Source: Methylocapsa sp. S129
GTDB lineage: Bacteria > Pseudomonadota > Alphaproteobacteria > Rhizobiales > Beijerinckiaceae
Direction: 5' to 3'
Assembly (NCBI RefSeq): GCF_009765995.1
Contig: NZ_LMUI01000016.1
Coordinates: 124,001-188,000 of the forward strand
Length of the DNA stretch: 64,000 nucleotides
The notes beneath the pieces were generated by a model. It had not been told where the DNA came from. It worked only from the letters and a program-made list of their open reading frames with translations, and searched no databases. This document shows, one piece after another, positions 17,067 to 25,313 of the stretch. The position numbers and the translations under genes are program-made. Within the stretch, counting starts at the first letter, position 1. Each line of letters starts with the position of its first letter.

Positions 17067-17609
17067 TCACTCCGCCGCGGCGTATGGCTGAGCGCGTTCG
17101 ACTCGGCCAACGATCGTCTGCGGATTTTTCAATAAATTGAGAATCGGGCACCATTGCTCCACTGCCGCATGGAGCTGTTCGATCTGGGCGGCGCTCGCCG
17201 ACGATGCGATCTTCACGACATAAGAAATATCGGTGGGATAGACGGGCGTGGCCTCAAAACCTTCGCTCTTGGCGCGCGGATCAAGCGTTGCTTCCACGTC
17301 GATCGCGATCGACTCGATGGGGACTTCAAGCGCGGCGGCCTGAATAAGAAACGAATGGTTGAGGCAGGAGGCGAGCACGCCAAGCTGCAACTCCGGCGAA
17401 CTCGGGCCGAGATCGTAGCCCGCGAAATCCGGGGGGCTGTCGGTGATCGCCTGAAAATCGCGAATGCGGATGCGCCTGATCCCGCTGCGCCCCTCCGCGA
17501 CCGCGCTCGCTTTCAGGCGGGTGGGGCCGAGCCGTCCATCGGCGATGCGCGCGCGACGGGCCAAGAGAGCCTGACGTTTTTGGCTGAGATATTCGACAAG
17601 CGAACTCAT
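17067..17609 (-). CDS. OsmC-family protein
   Basis: A 180-residue OsmC/Ohr-fold protein. The region SSPELQLGVLASCLNHSFLI holds the conserved Cys of the family (ASCLNH), and VPIESIAIDVEATLDPR follows as in other OsmC proteins; the second typical Cys is in VEQWCPILNLL. These proteins are often thiol peroxidases, but many in sulfur-scavenging operons have no proven role. The ATG at 17609 has GAGGG eight bases upstream; the frame is open to 17654. It appears to be the first gene of the transporter operon, with an AT-rich palindromic box 53-78 bp upstream. Confidence 0.85.
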   Translation of the reverse strand: MSSLVEYLSQKRQALLARRARIADGRLGPTRLKASAVAEGRSGIRRIRIRDFQAITDSPPDFAGYDLGPSSPELQLGVLASCLNHSFLIQAAALEVPIESIAIDVEATLDPRAKSEGFEATPVYPTDISYVVKIASSASAAQIEQLHAAVEQWCPILNLLKNPQTIVGRVERAQPYAAAE

Positions 17610-17661
17610 TAGCGCATCCCTCGTTTGAGCCCCGCTTACAGCTCGCCCCGTCAAACCGGCA

Positions 17662-17687
17662 GTCTACATTATATTATTTCTATAGAC
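17662..17687 (-). promoter_or_regulatory. AT-rich dyad upstream of the OsmC/transporter operon
   Basis: GTCTA at 17662-17666 is mirrored by TAGAC at 17683-17687, centre to centre 21 bp (two DNA turns), in an otherwise AT-only stretch. Read on the minus strand it begins GTCTATAGAAATAATATAAT, very like the box at 23755-23782 (GTCTATAAATTCGATAATAT). It lies ~50 bp before the OsmC start, so it may be an operator or activator site shared by the sulfur operons. Confidence 0.5.
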
Positions 17688-17769
17688 AATATATTTAATC
17701 GGAAACGACGAGGTCTTCGCGCCAAAAAGGAAAGTGATGGAGCCGCGCGGCTGAACGCGCCGCCGCCCT

Positions 17770-18126
17770 TCAGCGGTTTCGAGCCAAGTCGCGCGCGCGG
17801 GCAAAAACGCTTTCCATACGCCAATGCTCATTGGCGAAGCGAGCATCGCCGTCGAATTCATCCCATCCGGACTCGCGTCGATATTGACCCAGCGTTCCCG
17901 ATGCTTGCGCCCCTTCGAAAGTGGTCGAGTTCGCAGTTTCGCAGTCGGCGCCGACATAGAGCGCGTCCGCCTTGCAATAGAGTTCGCACAGGAAGCAGGT
18001 CTGGCAGTCCTCAAGTCGCGCAATCACAGGCGGCGCATTCGGCTTGGCGTCGAACACATTGGAAGGGCAGATTTTCGCGCATTCGCCGCAATGGGTGCAT
18101 CGCTCGGCGATGATCAATTCGATCAT
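17770..18126 (-). CDS. Ferredoxin with two 4Fe-4S clusters
   Basis: A 118-residue protein whose first 60 residues hold two cluster motifs: Cys10, 13, 16, 20 (CTHCGECAKICP) and Cys41, 44, 47, 51 (CQTCFLCELYC). The remaining ~55 residues have no recognised motif. It starts at ATG 18126, overlapping the flavoprotein stop by four bases (ATGA), so the two are coupled. Such a pair recalls the AprA/AprB arrangement, with the ferredoxin passing electrons to or from the flavoprotein. The frame is open to 18168, but those codons lie inside the flavoprotein gene. Confidence 0.88.
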   Translation of the reverse strand: MIELIIAERCTHCGECAKICPSNVFDAKPNAPPVIARLEDCQTCFLCELYCKADALYVGADCETANSTTFEGAQASGTLGQYRRESGWDEFDGDARFANEHWRMESVFARARDLARNR

Positions 18127-19703
18127 TGGGCGGCCTCGGAGAAGCAGTCCGCTTCGAACTTCGTCCAAATCTTGTCGAGACCGCCTACGTTTAGACGCCT
18201 CGCGTATCCGTCCTTTTCGTCCGGCGTGTCTTCGCGAACATGCATGCCGCGACTTTCATCGCGCCCCAGAGCCGCCGCGTAGGTCCACCGCGACGTTGCA
18301 ACAATGGCCGCCGCCTCGCGCGCGGCGATCGCCCTGTCGCCGGAACAAGCCAACCCGTTCCTCAAGTCTTCCCATAATCTATCCAGGCGCGACAGAGACG
18401 CCGACAGCGTCGGTCCGAACCGAAAGAGATTTTTGTCGCAAGGCAGCATTTCTTTCTGCGCCTGACGGATGATGTCTCTGGGATCGAGGTCCCGAGCCCG
18501 CTCTTTCGGCCGTAATCCGACCTCGCCGATCGCTTGCGTCGGCGCGTCGGCGCGTCGCCCAAGCTGCTTGGCCAGCCGCGCCGCGCCGCGACCGGCCCAT
18601 TGGCCCGAGGAGAGCGCCCAGGACGAGTTGACGGCGCCTCCGCCGCTCATTGCTCCGGCGACCAGCTCCCGGGTCGCGACGTCGCCCGCGGCGAACAGGC
18701 CTTCGACGTTTGTCGCACAATCCTCGCCAAGGATCCGCAGCCCGCCGGCGCCGCGCACCGTGCCTTCCGCCGTCAGCGTCACTTCGAAGCGATCCTTGAA
18801 AGGATCGACGCCGAGACGATCGAATGTCAGCGGCACATTGGGCGAGATCCGCGATAGCCGCGCCCTGATATCCTCCGGCATCCGATCGAGACGGCAGAAC
18901 AGCGGGCCTTGCAGCAATGCGCGACCGAGATCGCGCGTATTGTCCGGCCCTGGCGGAATATCCAATTCGCGACCGTCGGCGTCGAAATAGCGCGCGAATG
19001 CGTAGGACATTGAGCGCGTCATGCTCGTGCGCGCCGGCGCGATCGAGTAGAAGTTGGAGAATTCCAGGCCGGACATTTCCGCGCCGGCCTCCGCCGCCAT
19101 GAGATGTCCGTCGCCGGTGTTCGTCTGCCCGCCGAGCAGGCGCGACTTGAAAGCGTAGCCGCCGGTCGCGAGAACGACGGCGCCAGCGCGGACTGACCAG
19201 GCCGAATGGCGCTGACGCTGCCGCCCTCGCGCGCCCACGATTGAACCGTCGGCGCGCCGCAGCAATTCGAGCGCAGGGCTCTGGTCGAGAATCGTAACGC
19301 CATGATCGATTACGATCATGCGCATCGCGCGCAGATATTCAGGGCCTCGCAGCGCGCGAAACTGCGTCACGCCGTTCTCGTCCTTGGGAAAGCGGTAGTA
19401 GGGCGCAAGCGTGGGCAGGGTGCGCCAGGTCAGATCGAGGATGCGGGCCATCCAGTCGCGATCCCCAAGGCCGCCGCACGTCGCCAATCTTCGCTCGATC
19501 GCCTGAGCCCGCTGATCGGGCGGAACCCACCAATGGCCTGGCCCAGCCGTCGCGGCGACGCCGCTTGCGCCGCAATAACCTTTATCCGCCAAGATAACTG
19601 AAGCGCCTTCGCGCGCGGCGGCGATCGCGGCCCAGGTTCCCGCGACACCGCCGCCGATGATCAACACATCGGCTTCCAGGTCGTCGCCTGCCGCGTTCGC
19701 CAT
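18123..19703 (-). CDS. FAD-dependent oxidoreductase of the succinate dehydrogenase/AprA flavoprotein family
   Basis: A 526-residue flavoprotein. The FAD Rossmann motif VLIIGGGVAGTWAAIAAARE is at residues ~13-32, AGAVVLATGGYAFKS marks the end of the FAD domain, GLFAAGDVATRE is the second FAD contact and SGGGAVNSSWALSSGQWAGR closes it. It has no signal peptide and no membrane anchor, so it is cytoplasmic. It is coupled by ATGA overlap to a two-cluster ferredoxin and sits in a block of organosulfur genes. The reaction is unknown; fumarate-reductase-like or sulfite/sulfonate-linked redox chemistry are both possible. Confidence 0.85.
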   Translation of the reverse strand: MANAAGDDLEADVLIIGGGVAGTWAAIAAAREGASVILADKGYCGASGVAATAGPGHWWVPPDQRAQAIERRLATCGGLGDRDWMARILDLTWRTLPTLAPYYRFPKDENGVTQFRALRGPEYLRAMRMIVIDHGVTILDQSPALELLRRADGSIVGARGRQRQRHSAWSVRAGAVVLATGGYAFKSRLLGGQTNTGDGHLMAAEAGAEMSGLEFSNFYSIAPARTSMTRSMSYAFARYFDADGRELDIPPGPDNTRDLGRALLQGPLFCRLDRMPEDIRARLSRISPNVPLTFDRLGVDPFKDRFEVTLTAEGTVRGAGGLRILGEDCATNVEGLFAAGDVATRELVAGAMSGGGAVNSSWALSSGQWAGRGAARLAKQLGRRADAPTQAIGEVGLRPKERARDLDPRDIIRQAQKEMLPCDKNLFRFGPTLSASLSRLDRLWEDLRNGLACSGDRAIAAREAAAIVATSRWTYAAALGRDESRGMHVREDTPDEKDGYARRLNVGGLDKIWTKFEADCFSEAAQ

Positions 19704-19715
19704 GATTTGGGATCG

Positions 19716-20207
19716 CTAAGGATACGGATGCTTGTGGATCGGGTCGACCCAGTAGACCGTCTCGGCTTTTTCTATGGGATCGACATCGGCAATATTGACG
19801 ACGACGGCTTCGTTGTCCGAGCGCACCAGCACGCATTCCAGTAAGTTGTCGGGATCGGCGTTGATCTCCTGATGCGGCACATAAGGCGGCACGTAGATGA
19901 AATCGCCCGGTCCAGCCTCGGCGGTGAATTCCAGCCGCTCTCCCCAGCGCATTCTTGCCTTTCCTCGCACGACGAAGATGACGCTTTCCAGCGCGCCATG
20001 GTGATGCACGCCCGTTTTGGCGTTCGGCTCGATTGCCACCGTGCCGGCCCAAATCTTCTGGGCTCCGACGCGCGCGTGATTGATCGCCGCTTGCCGAAAC
20101 ATGCCCGACGTTTGCGTGGTGTTGGCGTCAAGGCGATCACCGCTGATGACTCTCACACCATCGTGCTTCCAGCGGGGCGCGTCTTCGTGAGAGTGGCCAT
20201 GCGTCAT
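19716..20207 (-). CDS. Cupin-domain protein
   Basis: A 163-residue single-domain cupin. The first motif is KTGVHHHGALESVIFVVRGK (HHH...E, metal ligands present) and the second is GDFIYVPPYVPHQEINAD (GD...P...H). The N-terminus MTHGHSHEDAP is histidine-rich. It is 12 bp upstream of the flavoprotein gene on the same strand. Small cupins in sulfur-scavenging clusters are often metal-dependent dioxygenases or sensors; no substrate can be given from sequence. Confidence 0.85.
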   Translation of the reverse strand: MTHGHSHEDAPRWKHDGVRVISGDRLDANTTQTSGMFRQAAINHARVGAQKIWAGTVAIEPNAKTGVHHHGALESVIFVVRGKARMRWGERLEFTAEAGPGDFIYVPPYVPHQEINADPDNLLECVLVRSDNEAVVVNIADVDPIEKAETVYWVDPIHKHPYP

Positions 20208-20245
20208 GTCTTTCGCCCCCTTCGTCGTCGTGCGATACGCCAGTC

Positions 20246-21373
20246 CTACTCAGCCGCAGCGGCGCGGCTGACCTCGGCGTCGCGGTTCGCCACGAGCGCG
20301 CGCACGCGCGGCAGCAGATCGCGTCCGTAGTGGAAGGCGTCCTCAATCGGATCGAAGCCGCGGATCAGGAAGGTTGTGATGCCGAGGTCGTAATAGTCCA
20401 GAAGCGCTTCGGCGACCTGGTCCGGCGTTCCCACGAGCGCCGTCGTATTGCCCTGCGCGCCCGTCAGCCCCGCCATGCCGGTCCATAGGCGCTTGTCGAG
20501 CCTTGCGCCCTGCGCGGCGGCGGCCAGAAGACGTTTCGAGCCTTCATTGGCCGGATTATGACGAACAGACCCGTCGAACCGCTGATTGAAAGCGTCGCGG
20601 ACCTTGCCAGCCTCGATCTGGGCCTTTGCCCTCGCGAGAATGCGGTCCGCTTTAGCCCAAGCCTCCTCTTCGGTATCGGCGAGTATGGGGCGCAGCGACA
20701 GACTGAAGCGGGGTGAACGGCCGTGAGGCGCGGCGGCTTCGCGCACGCGCTGAACGAGTTCCCTGACCTGCGCATGCGTCTCGCCCCACAGGGCGTAGAT
20801 GTCGGCATGTCGGCCGGCCACTTTCAGTGCGGCGTCCGACGCGCCGCCGAAATAGACAGGAATGCCCTCCGGCTGCACTGACTTGATGCTGCTGAAACCA
20901 CGCTCAACCTGATAATATCGGCCCACGTAGTCGAAGGGCTCCTTACTGGTCCATTCCTGGCGCAAGATGTCGATATATTCATCGGTGCGCGCGTAGCGCT
21001 CGTCCTTTGTCAGGCGATCGCCGTCCTGCGCCAACTCCCTGTCGTTGCCCCCCGTGATGATGTGCACGCCGACGCGCCCGCCGCCGATGTGATCGAGCGT
21101 CGCCAACTGCCTCGCGGCCAGCGTCGGAGCAGTGAAACCCGGACGGTGGGCGATCATCACGTTGAGCTTCTTCGTCACGCTCGTGACGTGCTGGGCGACC
21201 AGAAGGCATTCGGGGGAGGTGGAGTTGAACGCCAGGAGCACGCGGTCGAAGCCGCCGTTCTCCTGCACTTTGGCCAGCGTCTCGACATAGTTGAGATCGA
21301 GCACAGGGCCTTGGGCCGCAATAATTTCGGAGGCGTTCTGATTGCCGACAAAGCCGATGAATTCGACAGGCAT
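20246..21373 (-). CDS. ssuD: FMNH2-dependent alkanesulfonate monooxygenase-like enzyme
   Basis: A 375-residue bacterial luciferase-family (LLM) enzyme close to SsuD: VLLAFNSTSPECLLVAQHV, LNVMIAHRPGFTAPTLAARQ, HIGGGRVGVHIITGGNDRE and ERYARTDEYIDILRQEW are signature stretches of that group. SsuD uses reduced FMN and O2 to split the C-S bond of alkanesulfonates, giving an aldehyde and sulfite. No SsuE-type flavin reductase is present in the window, so FMNH2 must come from elsewhere. It follows the DszC/SfnB-like gene by 11 bp on the same strand, and SsuA/B/C-like genes lie downstream. Confidence 0.87.
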   Translation of the reverse strand: MPVEFIGFVGNQNASEIIAAQGPVLDLNYVETLAKVQENGGFDRVLLAFNSTSPECLLVAQHVTSVTKKLNVMIAHRPGFTAPTLAARQLATLDHIGGGRVGVHIITGGNDRELAQDGDRLTKDERYARTDEYIDILRQEWTSKEPFDYVGRYYQVERGFSSIKSVQPEGIPVYFGGASDAALKVAGRHADIYALWGETHAQVRELVQRVREAAAPHGRSPRFSLSLRPILADTEEEAWAKADRILARAKAQIEAGKVRDAFNQRFDGSVRHNPANEGSKRLLAAAAQGARLDKRLWTGMAGLTGAQGNTTALVGTPDQVAEALLDYYDLGITTFLIRGFDPIEDAFHYGRDLLPRVRALVANRDAEVSRAAAAE

Positions 21374-21384
21374 GGGCTATTCCC

Positions 21385-22524
21385 TCAAATTTGCAGCGCG
21401 GCGCGCCCGGCGGCGATCCGCACCATGTCTTCCTGGGGCGAGTGGATGCGGGCGCACAGGACGTTGCGATAGTGCCGTTCGAGTGCGTTATGGCGGCTGA
21501 CGCCATGATTGCCTGTGATTTTCAGCGCCTTCTCCACGGCGGAGATGGCGTTTTCGGTGACGGCGAGCTTTAAGAGATTGCTTTCGCCGGAAGAGGGCGG
21601 GTCGCCCGCGTCTGTATCGCGCGCCGCTGAGCGGAGCAGCCGTGCATTGACGGTCAGCAACTCCTCGATCTCGCCCAACGCCTGTTGAAGGCGCGGCACG
21701 GTCGCGAGCGCTGCGCCCAGATTGGCGGGCTTGCGCTCGTGCAGAAATGTCAGCAGCCAATCGCGCGCCGCACGCGCGACACCGTCGTAGAGCGCGCCGA
21801 TTAGCACGGCCATCCAGACCGATTGTTCCGCGTCGCGCGCGCCCCACTCCGCTGGAGCGCGCAGATCGACGGCATGATTGAGCGGGACACGCGCCTCGTT
21901 CAGGATCGCGTCATGGCTTGCGGTCGCCCGCATCCCGAGCGGGTTCCAGGTCTCCTCGATGCCGAGGCCCTCCGCATCCGCCGGTACAAGAAACAGACCG
22001 ACGCGCGGCTCAGGCTCGTCGGTGCGCGCCCAGACGAGCCACCATGACAGGCCGGCGACGCCTGTCGAGTAGATCTTCCGTCCGCTGATCGACCAGCCGT
22101 CTGCGGTTCGCCGCGCCGTCGTGGCGGGAAGGCCGCCGCGCAGGGGCGTTCCCAAATCGGCCTCGACCCGCAGCGCGTTGATCAGCGCGCCCTTCGTCGC
22201 CGCGTCGGAGAGAACGCGCTGCGCGATCGGCGCAGGCCAGCGCTTACCGGGTAGGACGGCGAGATTTGTATATTGCATCGCCAGAATAAGCGCCGTCGAA
22301 GGCTCGCCCCTGGCGATCTCGCCGACAACCGTCGCGGCGTCGGCAAGGCCGGCGCCGCGGCCGCCATACGCTGCCGGGGCCGTGAGGGCAAGGAGTCCCA
22401 CCTGATGCAGGCGTTGGAAATTATCATGCGGAAAAGCGCCGGTTGTATCGTAGCGGCCGGCTGTCGCGGAAAACTCCGCCGCCAGCGTCCGCGCGATCTC
22501 GCCTAGCGTCAACGCTCGGGTCAC
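21385..22524 (-). CDS. Acyl-CoA-dehydrogenase-fold flavoprotein (SfnB/DszC-like)
   Basis: A 379-residue protein with the acyl-CoA dehydrogenase fold: N-terminal helices GLLALTAPAAYGGRGAGLAD, middle strand domain with SISGRKIYSTGVAGLSWWLV, and a C-terminal helical domain ending VSRHNALERHYRN. In sulfur clusters these proteins (SfnB, DszC relatives) are FMNH2-dependent monooxygenases or of unproven role in sulfone use, not true dehydrogenases. The start is GTG at 22524. It may be overlapped by four bases by a short upstream frame ending at 22521. It probably acts with the SsuD-like enzyme next to it. Confidence 0.83.
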   Translation of the reverse strand: MTRALTLGEIARTLAAEFSATAGRYDTTGAFPHDNFQRLHQVGLLALTAPAAYGGRGAGLADAATVVGEIARGEPSTALILAMQYTNLAVLPGKRWPAPIAQRVLSDAATKGALINALRVEADLGTPLRGGLPATTARRTADGWSISGRKIYSTGVAGLSWWLVWARTDEPEPRVGLFLVPADAEGLGIEETWNPLGMRATASHDAILNEARVPLNHAVDLRAPAEWGARDAEQSVWMAVLIGALYDGVARAARDWLLTFLHERKPANLGAALATVPRLQQALGEIEELLTVNARLLRSAARDTDAGDPPSSGESNLLKLAVTENAISAVEKALKITGNHGVSRHNALERHYRNVLCARIHSPQEDMVRIAAGRAALQI

Positions 22525-22652
22525 GACCGCCGCTCCCTTGCGATCGAAAGTCCGCTCAAAGCCGACCGGACTGGATTGTCTTGATAGGTGGGGTTGACGT
22601 GACGATCATCCATCATCAGCGCTCCGATCTCGAGGATAAGGGCCTTGCTCAA
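22521..22652 (-). CDS. Possible small ORF or gene remnant upstream of the SfnB-like gene
   Basis: A 43-codon frame from TTG at 22652, with GGACGGGG just upstream, reads MSKALILEIGALMMDDRHVN, then NPVRSALSGLSIARERRS, and stops with TGA overlapping the GTG start of the next gene (GTGA). The composition looks protein-like rather than random, and the overlap is what coupled genes show. I do not recognise the family. It might be the surviving end of a deleted gene or a true leader peptide; support is limited. Confidence 0.3.
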   Translation of the reverse strand: MSKALILEIGALMMDDRHVNPTYQDNPVRSALSGLSIARERRS

Positions 22653-22720
22653 TGTCCCCGTCCGAGACGCAGCTCCGGGCAGGCGTTGGCGAACCGCCGG
22701 CAAGGGATGAGGGGAATAGG

Positions 22721-23503
22721 TCAATCCAGCAGATCCGGCTCCGCGGCGACGATCCAGTCCCAGAGGGGTTGAAACGAGAAATAGCCGCCCTTGTGCGTAC
22801 CGACCTGCGATGCCGTCAGTCGCGCGACGTCCGGCGGGATGGGCTTCGGTTCGCCGGCGGCTTCGGCGAGGAGCTGCGCGTGCGCGGCGTTGTCCATCGT
22901 AATGAACCACCAAGCGGCGGCCTCCACCGTTGGCCCGACGGTGAGCAATCCGTGGTTCTGGAGGATGATTGCTTTCTTGCTTCCAAGCGTCTCGGCGAGG
23001 CGGACGCCTTCTTCCTCTGCAAGCACGACGCCCGAGAAAGGATCGAACAGGGCGTGATCCTCAAAGAAGGCGCAGGAATCTTGCGTGAGCGGATCGAGAA
23101 GCCGGCCAAGGGAAGCCCAGGCCTTGCCATAGGTGGAATGCGTGTGGGCGGCGGCCAGAACGTCAGGCCGGGCGGCGTGGATTGCGGAATGGATGACGAA
23201 GCCGGCTTGATTGATGGGACGGTTGCCGATCAGGATGTTGCCCTCGTGATCGACAAGCTGGAGATCCGACACCTTGATCCGGCCGAAATGTTGCGCCAGC
23301 GGATTGATCCAGAACCGGTTGGGATATTCGGGATCGCGGACGGTCACATGGCCGGCAAGCCCCTGGTCGAAACCATAGCGGGCGAACAGCCGAAAGGTCG
23401 CGGCGAGGCGCTGCTTTCGATGTAACCGCTCCTCCTCCGCCGAGGCCGACGGCTGGCGCTCGACGAGCGAGAATTTTCTGGGTGCTTGTTCGACTCGGGT
23501 CAT
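22721..23503 (-). CDS. Class II aldolase/adducin-family protein
   Basis: A 260-residue protein with the class II aldolase fold. The zinc-binding HxH lies in LAAAHTHSTYGKAWASLG and the later His in IILQNHGLLTVG; the N-terminal RLFARYGFDQGLAGHVTVRD is the substrate-loop region. Relatives include fuculose- and ribulose-phosphate aldolases and many uncharacterised enzymes acting on small hydroxy acids. It is the first gene of the leftward sulfur operon, start ATG 23503 with only a weak ribosome site. An AT-rich box and a palindrome lie 75-110 bp upstream. It might process the carbonyl product of sulfonate cleavage. Confidence 0.82.
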   Translation of the reverse strand: MTRVEQAPRKFSLVERQPSASAEEERLHRKQRLAATFRLFARYGFDQGLAGHVTVRDPEYPNRFWINPLAQHFGRIKVSDLQLVDHEGNILIGNRPINQAGFVIHSAIHAARPDVLAAAHTHSTYGKAWASLGRLLDPLTQDSCAFFEDHALFDPFSGVVLAEEEGVRLAETLGSKKAIILQNHGLLTVGPTVEAAAWWFITMDNAAHAQLLAEAAGEPKPIPPDVARLTASQVGTHKGGYFSFQPLWDWIVAAEPDLLD

Positions 23504-23578
23504 GGCGGTTCTTGTTGTGGCGGACGTCGTTGGATCGCGCGAGGGGTCGGTGGGGCCCGTGAAAAATTGTCGCCTTCA

Positions 23579-23612
23579 GACTATAAATTACATATATCTT
23601 GTCAAGTGACAA
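23579..23612 (-). promoter_or_regulatory. AT-rich box and TTGTCA-AG-TGACAA palindrome upstream of the aldolase-like gene
   Basis: GACTATAAATTACATATATC starts at 23579 and is followed by the perfect palindrome TTGTCA AG TGACAA at 23599-23612. On the minus strand the first part reads AATTTATAGTC, almost identical to AATTTATAGAC in the reverse complement of 23755-23782. Position just upstream of the operon start at 23503 suggests promoter and operator function. Confidence 0.5.
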
Positions 23613-23754
23613 AGGCGCGATAATGGAATCGCTCTATTTCTCTTGCGTTTGAACAAGCTGTCACTGTCGCGACCTTTCCGGCCCCATCCTCCTTGGCGCC
23701 CGGCGACCCCTTGCTGTTGGGCAGGTATGATCATCGCCATTGTGCAACATATTA

Positions 23755-23782
23755 GTCTATAAATTCGATAATATAACTGGAC
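23755..23782 (+). promoter_or_regulatory. AT-rich box upstream of the DszA-type monooxygenase operon
   Basis: Starts GTCTATAAATTCGATAATAT and ends TAACTGGAC, so GTC and GAC bracket it. It shares GTCTATA-A/T-rich-ATAATATAA with the minus strand of 17662-17687. It lies about 100 bp before the ATG at 23884. Confidence 0.5.
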
Positions 23783-23883
23783 AATGGAGCTGAGATCGGG
23801 TTTGTTGAGCGCATGACGCATTGCAGCATGCCCGTAGCACAAACCCTCGCGCGCCGCATTTAGGCGCGGCGATGGAGATCAGA

Positions 23884-25302
23884 ATGACTCGCCAGATTCG
23901 TTTCAACGCCTTCGACATGAACTGCGTCGGGCATCAGTCGCCGGGCCTTTGGGCTCATCCCCGGGATCGCTCGTGGCAGTACAAGGACCTCGAATATTGG
24001 ACCGGGCTGGCGCAGACGCTCGAGCGTGGGGGCTTCGACGGAATCTTCATCGCCGACGTGCTGGGCGTCTATGACGTCTACAAGGGCGGCGCCTATCACG
24101 CGATCCAACAGGGCGCACAGATCCCCGTCAACGATCCCCTGCAGGTCGTGCCTGCCATGGCTGCTGTGACCAAGCATTTAGGCTTCGGCATCACCGCCTC
24201 CATCTCCTTCGAACATCCGTATCCGTTCGCCCGGCGCATGTCGACGATCGACCATCTGACAAAGGGCAGGGCGGGGTGGAATATCGTTACCTCTTATCTC
24301 GACAGCGGCGCCCGCAATCTTGGTCAAACGGCCCAGGTCAATCACAACGACCGGTATGATGTGGCGGACGAATATGTGGAGGTTTTGTACAAGCTTTGGG
24401 AAGGCAGTTGGGAAGAGGGCGCCGTCGTTCGCGACAAGGAAAAACGAATTTTCGCCCATCCCGAGAAGGTGCACGAGATTGGGCACCAGGGTCGATTCTT
24501 CCAGGTGCCCGGTTATCACCTGTGCGAACCCTCCCCCCAACGCAGCGTCGTCATCTACCAGGCAGGGGCTTCGAGCCGGGGCAAGGCTTTCGCGGCGGGG
24601 CATGCCGAATGTGTTTTCGTCGCGGCGCCGACCAAGACGATCCTGAAGAACTATGTCGCCGATGTCCGGCGGCGCGCGGCGGCAGCCGGTCGGGACCCCC
24701 GAAAGATCTTTGTCTACACGCTGCTGACCGTGATCGTGGACGAGACCGACGCCAAGGCGCAGGCCAAGTTCGAGGACTACCAGAAATACGTGAGTTATGA
24801 CGGTTCTCTGGTATTCATGTCGGGCTGGACCGGCATTGATTTTGGCCAATATGCCCCGACCGACCTTGTGCGGAAGGTGGAAACCAACGCCATCATTTCA
24901 GCCGTTGAAGCTCTGTCCGAGGGCGATCCCAACAAGAAATGGACGGTCGAGGAGCTCGCCGCTTTCGGCAGCATCGGGGGCATGGGGCCGGTTGTGGTGG
25001 GCTCGCCCCAGACTGTCGCGGACATCCTTCAGGATTGGGTCGCCGAGACGGACGTTGACGGATTCAATCTCGCCTATGCGGTGACGCCCGAAACCTTCGA
25101 GGATGTGACCAATCTGCTCGTGCCCGAACTGCAACGGCGCGGCGCCTATCCCAAGGAATATCGGCCGGGGACACTGAGGGAGAAGCTGTTCGGCGACGGC
25201 CCTTATCTGCCGGAAACGCATCCTGCGGCGCGCCATCGCGATCTCGGTCGCAGAAGGGCGCGCGAAGAAGCCGCGGCCACGCGCAGCGTCGAGCGGGTTT
25301 GA
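23884..25302 (+). CDS. FMNH2-dependent monooxygenase, NtaA/SnaA/DszA family
   Basis: A 472-residue LLM-family enzyme: RQIRFNAFDMNCVGHQSPGL, then HPRDRSWQYKDLEYWTGLAQ, IFIADVLGVYDVYKG and RAGWNIVTSYLDSGARNLG are typical of the DszA/NtaA group, which oxidises sulfones or nitrilotriacetate-like substrates with FMNH2 and O2. The ATG at 23884 has GGAG six bases upstream; the in-frame ATG at 23872 has no such site. It heads a rightward operon with a ligase-like fragment and a branched-chain-type ABC importer, so it probably acts on the compound that importer brings in. Confidence 0.88.
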   Translation: MTRQIRFNAFDMNCVGHQSPGLWAHPRDRSWQYKDLEYWTGLAQTLERGGFDGIFIADVLGVYDVYKGGAYHAIQQGAQIPVNDPLQVVPAMAAVTKHLGFGITASISFEHPYPFARRMSTIDHLTKGRAGWNIVTSYLDSGARNLGQTAQVNHNDRYDVADEYVEVLYKLWEGSWEEGAVVRDKEKRIFAHPEKVHEIGHQGRFFQVPGYHLCEPSPQRSVVIYQAGASSRGKAFAAGHAECVFVAAPTKTILKNYVADVRRRAAAAGRDPRKIFVYTLLTVIVDETDAKAQAKFEDYQKYVSYDGSLVFMSGWTGIDFGQYAPTDLVRKVETNAIISAVEALSEGDPNKKWTVEELAAFGSIGGMGPVVVGSPQTVADILQDWVAETDVDGFNLAYAVTPETFEDVTNLLVPELQRRGAYPKEYRPGTLREKLFGDGPYLPETHPAARHRDLGRRRAREEAAATRSVERV

Positions 25303-25313
25303 GAGCGCGCGCC

